Shown: piece after piece, positions 12,347 through 25,200 of the stretch | Layout: the number at the start of each line of letters is the position of its first letter | How positions within the stretch are numbered: position 1 is the stretch's first letter | Source of the DNA: Oreochromis niloticus | Lineage: Eukaryota; Chordata; Actinopteri; Cichliformes; Cichlidae | Assembly (NCBI RefSeq): GCF_001858045.2 | Contig: NC_031983.2 | Coordinates: 28,373,674-28,437,673, forward strand | Direction of reading: 5' to 3' | Length of the DNA: 64,000 nt | Made by a program: the position numbers and the translations under genes | Notes under the pieces: model-generated | Databases searched by the model: none | Told to the model about the DNA's origin: nothing | The model's input: only the letters and a program-made list of their open reading frames with translations

Positions 12347-14489
12347 GGACCAAACGTCCGTCAGGAGAACAACTGAGATAATCCATCCAAAATACGAGGT
12401 TAGTCATTAATATACTGCTGCATGGGCTGGGCTGTAGTTACATCGTAAGGTTTTAAAAACTGAGCTTTAAAATGAACAGTGGTGGTAAAAACCGAGAGAG
12501 GCGATTAATCAGTGATCACTGACTGTTTTTAGGGGCTTGTTCAGATTAAATAGAACAAAATACAAAGCATTAAAAAAAATGTTAAAAACACAACAGCCTT
12601 AATAAACAGAGTAGTTTGGACCCGGAAGCAGGGTTCATAGGTCATCACTTCAAGACCGGATAATCACAGCATCCATTAACTGGCATGTTTTTATTGCTGG
12701 CAACCTTAAATCATCAGACATAAACAAAGCAGAGGATGAGAGAACTACTTATTCAAACTCTGGTCTTGAAGGTTGAAGTCTCCTCAAGGCTCCAAGAATT
12801 CCCTGACTTCAGCTGACATCCATCGTCTTCTCTCTGGATATCGTAAGTTACTTAGTGACTAAATTTGGAGCCTTAATAAGAGTGCTGGCCATCATTCTAA
12901 AAGCTGCGTGCACAGGATCTGAAGGTTTCTGATTATTATGTCTATTCAGTCTGACTTGAACAGAATTCTCTTTTGTTTCTTTACAAAAATGCATCACTAA
13001 AGGCTCTTGGTTGATGTTCAGCACTGATACTCTGTGTTCCAAAGATCTTTGTCTTCTTAAAAAGGACAATTACAGCAGGATCTATGCAAGAAAAATAAAT
13101 AACCATTAATTCATTATGGCAAGATTTGCATGTGGGGAGCATCTGGACTTTTTGAAGCGACTTCAAATATAAAGCCTTCGGGGGCGGATCTAAATACTGT
13201 TCACATGTAGTGCAACAGTGTGAACAGTCATGAAGCCAACGCTGCAAATGGTGAACTTGCTAAATGTCCCTGCGGTTAAGTTTAAACAGAAAAACTCATA
13301 TTTAAAAAAATGCCTCATGCAGTGTTGCTTTAAATAAATTGTTCTGCATCTGGTCCTGGGGTACAAAGACCTCCATGCCTATCATGTTGTCACGACAACA
13401 GACAATGTGAAACCGTGTGTACCTGCAGCTTATGACTGTTATTTATTAGATGGAGCTTCATCCTGATGGTTTTTAAACATTCACATCTGGATGGTTAAAA
13501 ATACGCCACAAACTACATCCCCACAGCTGCAGCAAACAGTGGACGGGAGACATGCAACATTAATTATTTGAACATTTGCACGGTAGATAAATAGGACTAA
13601 TTACTTGCATGCACAGTTACAATACTGCAATGCCATTTATTAAATGAAAGTCCCGGGTTTCTGTGAATAATGAACGGATTTTTATCCCCAAGTAGATTTG
13701 ACAGGTAAAACTAAGCTCATTGTTCACTAAGTGAGGAAGTTTTAAATGTTTATAAATGTTTAAACACATTTATCACGTTAAATATCTTTTGTTGCCCTCT
13801 TTCTAACTGGCAGCAGTTTTGGACAGGATACACAGGGAAGGCTTAGAGGTGGAAAAGCTGAGCGTCTGATGTTGGCAAGACAGCAAGTGGATGAATCATG
13901 TAAACATGTTAGACCTTAATGCAAGGTGAGCAGTGCCTCCAGTGTTTTAGCAAGAAGTATGGCTGAATACGTAGTGATTATGAGTGCTGATGTTTCCTCT
14001 ATATGGCTCTTATAGATGAGAAGAGTCCCAATAAAAACACAATGGAAGATCTTAAAGCCCACCAACAAAGCTGAAGTGGAACCACGGTGTCCTCACACAA
14101 TCACATCCTGCTGATGTTAAGCTTTACATGATGACCATCAGCTGCACTGCTCATTGTGTACATGACCAATGTAGTATACTACTGTAGTACTGGGAGTTTA
14201 TTTAAATAGTTTCACAGAAAAACACCATCTGAAAACAGCGCTCCACACAAACGTCATTGTAACAGGAATCTGAAGTCATTCGAGTCCTAATGTACGGTCA
14301 TGGTACAAAGAAAGAACACCTGCTTCCAAATCTACATTTTTACATTTCAGGATATCACAAAAAAGCAAAAGCAAGAACAAATAAAACTTCAGATGAACAA
14401 CGGCACATGCCTTTTTACACTGTGTCGTTATTTAACAAAAACTAAGCTAAAATGCAGATGCGATGTGTGAAAATACACCTTTCCAGCTT
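12347..14489. other. Non-coding stretch, no gene recognised
   Basis: AT-rich sequence with no exon, RNA gene or mobile-element ends that I could identify. Confidence 0.5.
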
Positions 14490-15130
14490 TAGAAAATAGG
14501 AGTGTAAGCAGCAGCCAGGTGCTGCTAAGCCAATGCACTTGATCAGCTGATCATCTAATAAAAGCAGATGCTTTGGTAGTTTGCATGTCTGGAGGATTCA
14601 GGTGTGTGGAGAGCAGACATCAGCAGTGATTTTATTTTGCTGTCCATCAGTCTGGGCACAGCTTTAAGACCATCTGACGTGGAAAACATTCAACAGTTTG
14701 TCAGTATTCCCAGAAGTGGACATCCCAGCAAATTCACCTAAAGGTCAGACTGCAAAAAGCCCAAGAGCCCCCTTTAGTGTGCCAAAGTATTTTAGAGTCG
14801 AGGTCATCTGTCCACCAGGTAAAGTTTGACCAACACTGGGTCATAAAATAGGACAACGGTCCCGAGCGTAGCCACAAATCTACAACAGAAAGGATCAAGG
14901 AGAGAGTCGAGGTGCTGCAATAGCCCAACCAAACCCCAGACCTCTGCTGTGGAGGGATCATCAAGTGTTCACAAACCTCAGTGACCAGAAGCAGCATGTG
15001 CAACATAACGCTGTGGGAGACTGTGGGAGAAGATATTATCTATAAGGTGATCATTCATGGAGTGTACTTAGTTTTCCACACAGCGCTTCTGCATTTTGTT
15101 TTGCTGTTCAATAAATAAATAATTACACAG
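14490..15130 (+). mobile_element. Decayed Tc1-like transposon
   Basis: Start (CAGCCAGGTGCTGCTAA) and end (GTACTTAGTTTTCCACACAG ... AATAAATAATTACACAG) correspond to a common fish Tc1-like element. Transposase-like wording between them is broken by stops. The same family seems to occur inverted at 28430-28985. Confidence 0.7.
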
Positions 15131-15224
15131 TAAGTAAATGTAATAAGTTGTGTGTTTGCATAATTTAAGACCTTTCAAGAACCAGATGATTTATTTACCC
15201 TCGAAAAAGGGAAGTAAGTAAGTA

Positions 15225-15720
15225 AAATGTATTTTTATCACAGTTTCATGGATAATATCACAAAGTGTTTCACAATAAAACCAGAAATAGAAATAAAATA
15301 ATAATTTAAATCAATTTTAATTGTTTGTATAGAAAAGTCTTCAGCTGCTTTTTAAAAGAGTCTACACAGCGTAAAGACAACGACGGAGAACTCCACAGCT
15401 GTGGTGCCGAGTACGTGGGACCAACAGTAACTTCTGACCTGAAGACCTAAGTACTCAGGAAGAAGCACGAGGTTTCAACAGGTCAGAGATATACTGGACA
15501 GATAAAGCTACAATTTTAAAATGAATGTACCGGCAACCAATGAAGAGAAGCCAAAACTGGAGCATTATGTGACCTCTAGTTAGTTAAAAGTCTTGCTGCA
15601 GCCGATTTGTTGAGACAAGTAAAAAGAATAATCCAAACGAGAAGAAATAAAGCATCATCTGAACTTCTGCCTTTGACACCAGTCGTCTCAGTTTAGAAAT
15701 GTGTCTAAGATGATTAAAAG
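15225..15720. repeat. Probable unclassified interspersed repeat
   Basis: Wording such as CACAAAGTGTTTCACAATAA, GGAGAACTCCACAGCTGTGG and TGAATGTACCGGCAACCAAT resembles a widespread fish repeat that I cannot name. Limits are approximate. Confidence 0.45.
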
Positions 15721-15729
15721 GCGGGGGGT

Positions 15730-17911
15730 ACTTTCTTTTTCCCATCACCCTACAGCTACACCATGGAACAGAAAGGCAGACGACGCTATTTTGACTGAGA
15801 ATGGTCACACGCTGTATCTCACTCAATTTCAGAATCATAAAAATGATGAAGACAACAAAACAATCAATAATAACATCAATGACCTAATGATGCTAGCTAC
15901 TAAGCTGTAGAAACATGTGCTGCACACTAAAACACTGTTCCTCTCTGTGAATGCACCGTTTGAGTAACTGGATTATAACTGTAATGAAAATAACAAGTAC
16001 TTTAAAACTGAATCGGTTTTTGTTTTTTGACTTATGAAGTCGTGTGACGTTTTAATGATTCCCTCTGATACAGTCATTACTGTGAAAATAACTTTACACA
16101 CCAATTATTGTTAATAGCTTGTAGAACCTTCTCCATTAACTAATTTAAGATCAAAAGTTTTGGAAATGTCTCATTTTGATTGACTAAAGAAAACATGAGG
16201 TGGATTGCTCACTTCCAGTCCTGTAACAGAGGAATGATTCGCGGCGCTTACTTCACATGTCAAACAGAGAACACGGGCAAAGCGTTAAAACACGGCAGCT
16301 CCTCCGCTCACTCAGGAGTTTTGACGTGCTGGATTAAATGCATGTTAAACCACGTCGTGCCACTGTGTTGTATTGTCTTCAGTTTTAAGGAGAGAAAAGC
16401 TCTGTGCTTTGCTGCCAGCAGTGGTGAACGTCTGAAGGTGAATTGTTGGGGGAGAGCAGCAGAGATATTTAAACTGACAATTACTGTATCATCTTTCCAT
16501 AAAGACTCGCCTCAAGTGACTCTTTTTAATGCAAGCCAAATGTTCTGGTCACACGGTAAAATCTTTGCAAAGGCTTCGCATCTGCTCTGCAAACTGGCGT
16601 CTTACCACCAGGTTACAGCATATAAAGATCAATTTGTGCTTTTTTTTAAGGAGAAATATTAAGTCAATGACTTGATTATTTCATCTTAAACACTTGCAGA
16701 TTTAGTCTTTAGCTTTCATGAATTTTAAGGAAGTCATAGCTTGCAAAAGGCCCATCTCTGCTGTCCAAGACCTTCCTCTTCTCTGTGCCACGTGTCAGCG
16801 GTTGAAGTATTGAGAGCTGCTCCTGCTGTGATCAGCAGCCATGGCTGTGAGTGGCAGATTGATTGTTGATTGGCTCCACAGCTCCAAATATTGGGTGCAT
16901 TTCAGCTTCAGGGCTGAGAGTTCAAACTTCACAGTGTCTGGGATTACAACATGACAGTTCTATTATCTGCAGAGTGATTGCACTAATCCAGCAGCTTTGC
17001 TTTTATTCCCGTTGCCCAGATGTAACTGATTACAATAAATAAAGTTTATTGTTCTGCTGCAAAGAGCTTGTCCCTATAGCAAACCACTTTATTGCAAAAT
17101 CAAGAGATAAATAAAGGATAACAGCTCCCATGGGCTCGCAGTGTGTTAATATTCATTAATGCCGCAACACTGTGAGCAATAACAATACAGTTTATTTACA
17201 CGAAACGTGGCCCGATAGCTGCACAGACTGCTCACCATTGTGAAACAGTAATTTAATGTAAGGGAAGAGGCCGAGACCTCGGAGTCATTGCTCTGTTATT
17301 TACACAAAGACCACCACTTATTTTCTATAGCAAGCAGTAAATCCTCTTTGCAGTGCAGAAACATTTCTGGAGAGCCTGAGAAACACTTGGAGCCAATCGT
17401 GTGAGCACGTTGTCAGTTGTTATCCATCCCTATAGTCGTGACATTAGTTCCATTGTGTTACTCCAGTATATACAGGAATAAGAAGGAATGGAAATTCAAT
17501 TTTGAAAGTAAGTAAACTATAAATCTTCAACATTTAGACCTGAATGATTATGGGGAGTGCTGGATAATTGTTGCTTGATTAATTCCACTTGAAGAGCTGA
17601 CGGTGTTGTTAGGTTGTGTGCAAAAGCCATGATTACCGATATATAATATAACATTCCTGATGTCAAAGGTAAGATTTGTCGGTGTTTGCAGACGTCGTAT
17701 TCCACAAACCTGTGAACGGCATCTTTGTGCAACGGCTCAGTTTTTAGTGAAGACCAAAATCAAATGATTTCTAATATATCTGAGAACTCTTGCTGTCATT
17801 TAGTCGTTTCCAGGGAACACCTGCACCCCACCTTGGTCCTGTTTTCAGGTTTTGGAGACTTTAGCCAGTCCCAGGTCCCATCAGACCAGATCACATGAGT
17901 GCACGTGTGAC
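15730..17911. other. Non-coding stretch with one 160-codon open frame
   Basis: The plus-strand frame at 16180-16662 is long for this region, but the protein has no recognisable domain, signal or repeat and no supporting neighbours. I regard it as chance. Nothing else was found. Confidence 0.45.
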
Positions 17912-18615
17912 GCTGGGCATACACTCTGTGATTTTTGGCCTATTTTGAGACCAGTTTTCAGTCGTGCGACCGTTTTGGGGGATCGGCCCAAGTTTCGCCT
18001 TCATCGTGCATCGTGTAGTATACATGGGCTAACGAGAAGCGATTAACACCTCACGACCAGCTCCCGATCGTATGGTCGCAAGAAAATCAAACCTGTTTGA
18101 AATCGTGTGGCCCCTCGTGAGGGTGTCAACGTAATCTCTCACGCTGCGCACGCGCAAACAGAAGCGAAAAGACGGAGCAGCACGGCAGTGCAGCGTGTGA
18201 TCTGGACACAAGCGATGGAGGCACAACTTGTAGAACTTTGGCTCATCCGAGCCTTTTCGATGTGGCCTCACAAAATTATCACGACTGTAACAACCGTGAA
18301 AGGAGTTGGATGGACATTGCTGCTCAATCTCAGCTGCCCGGTCAATGTTTTTCATTAGCAATTTAGCAAAGTTGGTGGTGGTGGTGATGTCTGCGTGAGT
18401 GAAAGACAGAGACAGAGAGCGAGAGACAGATTTTGTGTTATAAGCTTCATGTTATGGACGCACAGTGTGAGCACTCAGGTCGCATCGGAGCATCGGGCCA
18501 TATAGTGTGAGACCCTGCATCGTGACCTATGAACTTCTAACCCCTGCGAGTCAATCATACAGTTTGAGCAGGAGCTGAATAACGTGCCTGAAAAGTTGCA
18601 CAGTGTCTGCCCAGC
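17912..18615 (+). mobile_element. PIF/Harbinger-like element with MADF/SANT remnant
   Basis: The ends GCTGGGCATACACTCTGTG and its inverse (reverse complement GCTGGGCAGACACTGTGC) form imperfect terminal inverted repeats about 700 bp apart. Inside, at about 18198-18350, a broken frame reads WTQAMEAQLVELW and, after a frameshift, FDVASQNYHDCNN and SWMDIAAQSQLPG. This is the pattern of a MADF (Myb/SANT-like) DNA-binding domain of the second Harbinger protein. No transposase (DDE) frame is left. The 3-bp target duplication is not recognisable. Confidence 0.7.
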
Positions 18616-21600
18616 TTAAGCAGAAAGAAGTACAACAAAATCTGCTCTAAGGTAAGCTGATGGAGTACAGCAGAGCTTAGTACAGCGAGGAGGAAGCTGC
18701 TGTGTTTTTATTAGACCCACAGTTCTGCTGCATCTATCCAGAGGATGGCAGGTCATTGTCAGTTAGGTGTCTTCAGTATGTTTGTGAACTCTCAGAAACC
18801 TCAGCATTAGCAGTACCCAGATCATCTGACTGCTAACATCTAACTACACTCAGGCTTGTTAGTTTTTTGCAGCATGCTTGATTACCCTGATCATTTAGGG
18901 TTGAAAACAAATTAGCAGCGTTCGCCGTGCCAGTGTTGTGAAAGAGAGCTGGAGGATGACTGGACGCCTGAGATCATACATCTGTCTGCCATTTGAGCTA
19001 CATTAGAGTTATCATAGTTTTTTCAATGTAAAAATAGCTTCGTTTGCAGATAAAAGCAACAGTAAGAGAAGTTTAAGACTTTACAAGATGCTTAACTGCT
19101 CTGAGAGCCTGAGGCAGACTCGATAAGTAGGTTACAATCGTCTGCTTGTTGACATCAGATGTAGTCATGAGATATACTGGGAGCAGAAGGTTATGAATTA
19201 CAGCAGATTTACCTTTTAACTGTTTTCAAAAGTAGGTTCTAAATGATAAGCTTTATTCAGTAATTATGTCAGAATCTCACAAAATCACAGATATGAACCG
19301 GGGATAAGTGTCTATTGTTCTAATAAACAGCACATTATCTTTAAAAAGAGCAAACAGTTAAATTCAGACTCAGACGTTTGCCTTGACATTATAAATGGAG
19401 CTCATATAAAACATTTGAGTGTGACTGTTTAACTCCAGGATATGTGGGATTGTGTGAGAACAAACTCAGCTTTTGTGTGTGTTGGTGCCGACTATACAAA
19501 GCAGGCAAAAGAGCCGGACCTGCGTTTCCAGAGGAATGGAAAATGTCTTTCAACGAGCCAAGCCTCACGCTCGGCCCGAATCCCCCGCCTCCAGTTGTCC
19601 TTCTTAGATACAAAGGGTGTGCGTGCTCCATCCAGACCACAGTCCTGATGAATGAACATGCAGAAGTGGATCTAGGAGCAGTCTAGAGGAACAACTTCTG
19701 TCTATTCCATAAATTAACAGAATGTAAAGAATGCTAATTTATAGACTGGCAGCTGGAAGCCAAAGGGATTCGGCTCTGCTGCCCTTTGAGCATCTGCAAC
19801 AGTTAGAAAAATGCTAAGCAGACAGAAAAGGAGAGGCCTACATGGTGCAAATTTCAGGGTTTGTGGATGAGGGATCATTTAAAACCCCTTCTGCTGCCAC
19901 AACTAAGAGTTGGAAGGCCACAAATCCCCTTTGGTTTGGTTGCTGGTATGGATTGATGTCCCCTATATAGAAGCCACTGAAGCAGGGACGCAGAGTCGGG
20001 GTTTCCATTTAGATTGGTAAATAGTGGGCGTAACACTGAATACTGTAGCACTGGTGTTTGCTTACTGGTATAATAAGTCCGCATTGAGGCCATTGTGGCT
20101 TTCTAGCAGTTCCATGACTAAACAGTGAAACGCTGCCATGGGAATTGGTGCACAGACGACCTCTGGTATTACCCTTCCTCTTCAACATGCTTTCCGGGGA
20201 TCATCCGGTTCAAACTTTTACATTTCTTTTACTCTCTGGGGAAAAGAACAAAAAAATGCAACTTGTCTTCCTCGGAGAGCTTCTGGAAAATGTTACAACA
20301 TTAAACATTTGATTATTTAATTACATTCTAATAGCCTACTCATCCCTTTTCACATGATTGTTTGACAAGGATTAATTAGACCGTCTTCATATTGTTTACC
20401 ACCCAAATAGCATCGAGGAGATCTGTGGCCACTGTGATGAAAGCCTGAGAAGTCGGCCAAATAAACTGAGTGTTGTAGCTGTGTACAAACATGAACTAAT
20501 GTGCTGGTTTCCATTCAAGTTTTTGCATGCGACTGCCAGAGACCTGGACATTCTGATCAGCCCTCTGGCGTACCCCGACTCAAAGAGATGCACCATTTAA
20601 AGCCATTAGAAGTCTTTAAACCCATAATGGGGTATTGTGCAGGGGTTATCCAACCTCTGGTATGTTGGGAATCTGAAACGAAGGAATGTTCTCTCTTCGG
20701 GCAGATTTAAACCAGCCCGTGTGCCAAAGATCACGTTGTGACCTAAAGGTAAATGTCCAACAGGATACTCGAGAAAAATAATTTTTTCTTTTTTTAATTA
20801 CAGAATTATCTACATTTTACTGACCTGTTCTCAGAAATATGAATGCTTTTGTACACATTTATGCAAGTACAGAAAAATGATAAATAATAGGGTCTGTTTC
20901 TGGTTTCATTTGCAGTGCAAAAAACTGATTTCATTTTCATTTCTGTTTATTTTCTGTGAATTTTTAACTTGAATATGTGAAATTGTCCATTTTTCCATTT
21001 TAGTACCAATGCAAACAGAAATGCGCGTTCGTAAATGATTACATTTGTGATAAAAACTCTGCTAGGTTTAGAGACAACCGTCGAATGATATGAATCCACG
21101 GCGTATTATCACAGCAGGCTATAGATGGAAAAATCTCAAAGGGGGCAAATTCAGGAAGTTTGCTGGATTCAGATTTGGGCCAAAACGTGTCTCTTCTTTG
21201 CAGTTTATGCATCAGAAATGGTGATAAATTACAATTTTTGTTTAGCGAGATATTTGCAGACACTGAAGTTAAATGACAAACGTTCCAGTCTGGTTGTTCC
21301 TGATCCCATCATTGTTCTCCTGTTTCTGTGAACAGTCGGGATTCTGCATCCTTGGCCATCTTCTCCCATGCTCCATCAAAAATAATGATATACCAAGCCA
21401 GGGATCGTTAATTATGCTGATTATTTACAAACATTTTACATATTTAACGGCACCTTAACCTTAATGTCAGCCCCTAATGGCTGAACCTTCTTCATAAGAT
21501 AATAACGGGCTAAACTGTGTGGTCAACAATTGACTTTTGGATTTCTTGGCTGTTGAGACAAACATGTGAGAATGATGTCGCTGTTCAGATAAAAACACCT

Positions 21601-21889
21601 GGCTTTTGGTCTTTGGGTTGTGTTGTAGTTTCTTCTGACTTCCGATTGTTGTGTTCGATTTTTAACACATTTGAGTCATACGTTATATATAAGTTTTCAT
21701 TTACGTACATGTTTTTGTGTTTTACTGTTTTATGTTTAAGGTTGTGATTTTGTGTTCATCTGGCTTTCAGTTTTCTCATTCTGATTTTTTGGGCCACATC
21801 TAAACATAAGCAGGTATTTTTTATTACAGGGATTTTCTGCTTTATCTGCGTCCACATGAAAATACAAATAATGATGAGAAGTATCTTTG
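18616..21889. other. Non-coding stretch, no gene recognised
   Basis: No coding exon, RNA gene or mobile-element terminus was identified on either strand. Confidence 0.5.
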
Positions 21890-22250
21890 GTTTTCTTATG
21901 TTTCAGTTCTCACCCGTCATTATATTTATTAATATTAGTGCTTCTGTTTGTCCCCCTCCCCTGTCCACGTCTCATGTCCACGTCTCATGTCCATGTCGAT
22001 GCTTTGGCCTCGCTGTGTAAAGTGTTTGCAGTTGTGTTTGTGTCACTCTTATCAGTTTTTTTGCTCTTTAGTTTCCTTTTATGTGTTGGTCATGCTTCCT
22101 GTCTGTCGTCTCCTGATTGTGTTCACCTGTGCGTTGTCTCACTCCTGTGTCTAACCCTAATTAGCCTCCAGAGTGTGTATACTTTGTCGTGTTGTCTGTG
22201 TTTGTTTCTGGTTTTGCTTTCTTGTGTTCTTTCCTTACAGGAATGAACTC
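21890..22250 (+). repeat. T/C-rich repeat-like stretch
   Basis: A pyrimidine-rich segment (GTCCACGTCTCATGTCCAC, tandem CACGTCTCATGTC units) that looks like the flank of a fish retroelement. A stretch of similar style lies inverted at about 26200-26520. The open frames in both are by-products of base composition. Confidence 0.35.
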
Positions 22251-25200
22251 ATTTGGATTTGGAAATTGTTTTTAAAGACATGTTGTCTGTATCTGTGCCT
22301 CCTGCAATTATGTGACATGAGAAGTAGGCAAATGGCAAGCTCGTTGAAGTGTTTCTGTAATTAGTTATTGATCACACAGACGCAAGATTGGTCATCATGA
22401 TGCTGCTAAAACCAGACAAACTGTGAGACTAACAATCATAATAATTCAAATAAACTTTTACGTCAGTAAGGAGAGATCAGTTTCATGTAGCAAACTCTAC
22501 TCATGTTTGTACAGAGTTTTAGTGATAAATCATTTGGCCAGTGAATGTGGGAGACTGGTGCTGGAGGAGAAGATGACGGAGAGTGAGAAAGAAAAGCACT
22601 GGATCAAAGTGACGATGATAGAATTGAGTATGAGACGCTGGGAAACCAGAAGTAAAACGTAAAAAATAAAAAACAGCAGTTATATCCCAAACACCGAGGA
22701 ATGCAGGCAGACATGAGAACACAGATGTTTCCTATTGAACTTACCCTAAGTTTTATTATGGTACAGGAAGTGAAAGGTGATTGTCTGGTTTTTATTTTAG
22801 AATGAGAGGTTCAGGGAATAGCGAGGGTAAATAAGACTGAGGCAGGTGTGAGATGCAAATAAACAACCTGAGCTGAGCTCCTCGTCTCAGCTTTAGCTGC
22901 TTAAATTTATTCAAAATCCACATTTTAAACTCTAGAAGCATCTTTAAGTATAGGTGTGTCAAACTGGTGCCAAAATGTGCGTAAGTGTGTCCTGCAGCAT
23001 CCAGATGCCCAAACCTTCATGTGGCCTGTAAAGCTGATGAGAGAGCCACTGTACTGCCCACCCACATGTAGTATGTGATGTCACTCAGTTGTGTATAAAT
23101 AGAACACAACATCCATCTCATTCTGCAGTTCATGTCGTCATGCTTTCAGCTCTCAGCTGACTGCGATGAATAGCCCACAAAATGGTTAGTGTTGGGATAG
23201 GGTGTCGTCAGCCGGCGCTACGATATGTTTGAGAGCACGCACAACTTAAGAAAGTGGCAGGTTAATCATAAGCTGTGTTACAGCATAGAGAGCAGAGGCC
23301 CATTACTTTGGAAAAATAACTAGAAGCTAGAGGAATAAAGGAGGCTTTTTATCCCAGAAACAACCAGACACTCATAGGAAACAATGCATGAGCCTCAACA
23401 TGAGTTCAAAAGATTGTGTGACTGGAAGTCTTTGCATATAAATGGTCCAAAATGCTCCCCGGCCCCCCAGGGGTCCAAGTAATGAGGCAAATGATTCATT
23501 CAAATGCAAGGTGATCACATCTGGAATAAAGTCTTCTCCACAGCAACAGTCTTTCCAAATTAACCGGCCATCATCATCTACTGGTTATAAAAAAAATCCT
23601 CCAACACTTGTGTGAAACTCCTTTTTGCAGTTGGCTTTTAAACAGGCATTTTTTCGATAACTGTCCTGACCCAGATTTCACGGTGGGTCAGTTCAAAGCA
23701 TAAAAGTGTGAAATGAATTTGCAGAAAACCTCTCCGCTCTTTTTCCAGAATTTAATTTCTACTGCAATGAAATTAACACTAAAGATTGCCTTTTGTTGAG
23801 TACACATGTCATCTGAAAAGCATTTACTTGGATTTTACTATAATTTTCACAGTGCTGTTTCAAAGCGGTCGGCTACGCAGCAGTCGGTTGACGAGTCCTA
23901 AATGCTTTTTATTTTATTGTGTGTCTAATAAAATGCCGTCAGCTTAAATTCAAATAAAACCAAATGACATAACTGCTTTAGAAATGCTGGAAAAGGTGGA
24001 CACTGTGCCAGCTGTACCACAGCGCTGCTCCTGTGATATAGAAAACTATCATCAGTGATGTAATTGGAGGGAGATTAGACGAGCGAGCCTGCTGCTCAGT
24101 GTGACGAATATCCACTTTTCATCTCTGAAGACATGTTTAGTCAGTTTTTTGTCCATCTGCTTTCACAATGTTTGCTCCTTTTTCCTCAAATTTGAAATAA
24201 TGTAGCATTCTTTCAACAAAGCTGGCCCTCTGCCCCTTAGATGACCCTCCCTTTCAAACCCTAGATTCCAAGTTAACAGTAAGGCTTTCTTGTCACCTAT
24301 CGTGTCTCATCACCGAGGAAATGTAGAGAAGAAAAATGAGGGGGAAAGTGAAAAATGTTACTTTTCATACCAAGTGCTGACCTCTGTAGCTTGCCTGAGG
24401 GGGTAGTTCTTGCAGGATCTTCTGGACAGGGCACAGCTACACACTGAGACTGTGATGGAGGCGCTGCAGGTGAACAGTGACACCTGCTGGCTAAATGTTT
24501 ACACCCCCCCGAAATCCTCAGAGCCAGTCTGTGCTTATGATCACATAAAACGTACACAACTTTTAATAACTTCAGTCAAAAACCTTAAAGAATGAGAAGA
24601 ACTGCTCCACCACTTTAGCTGCTGAGGTCGGATAAAGAAGCAGAAGTATGAGTGCTTCTGTTTGAACCCTCTTACTCTGTAACAGACCCAGCATGTTTCA
24701 GCAATAACAGGATTAAAGCTGCTGCAGAGTGTTAGAGGTTAAATGTGATCATCTTCCCCGAGTTGCTTTGTCTTCACATATCCATCCACACACTGATGCA
24801 CATGGCTGCCAGCCTTTCTTCATGACATCATTCCTCACCACTCTGGATCCCATTACCAGACCCTGGTTCCCCCCACCTCCTCCTCCGAGGAGTCTGCAGT
24901 GTCTCTCCATCTCTCAGGGATTACCTGATCCTGCCACCACACTGTTTACCTAATCAGCAGGCTGCATCTCTCCCCAGGCTCTCACTTTGACCCATGACCC
25001 CTTCAAAAAGTTGGAGAAGCAAAGAATAACAAATCAATTGTCCTCTGTGTTTAACTTGTTTCTTCATGAAATGCCTCCAACATCTCTATGAGTTTACTGA
25101 CATCCTGCCATAGAAAGAATAAAGAGCTTAGCACCAACATCTCTGCCTGGAGGCAGACGCGCTGCAGACAGCCTCCGGTCACTGCTTACAGCTAAACCTG

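Noticed and set aside
16180..16662. 160-codon open frame on the plus strand
   Set aside because: The translation shows no domain, signal, repeat or conserved motif, and no exon partners. A frame of this length can occur by chance in 64 kb.
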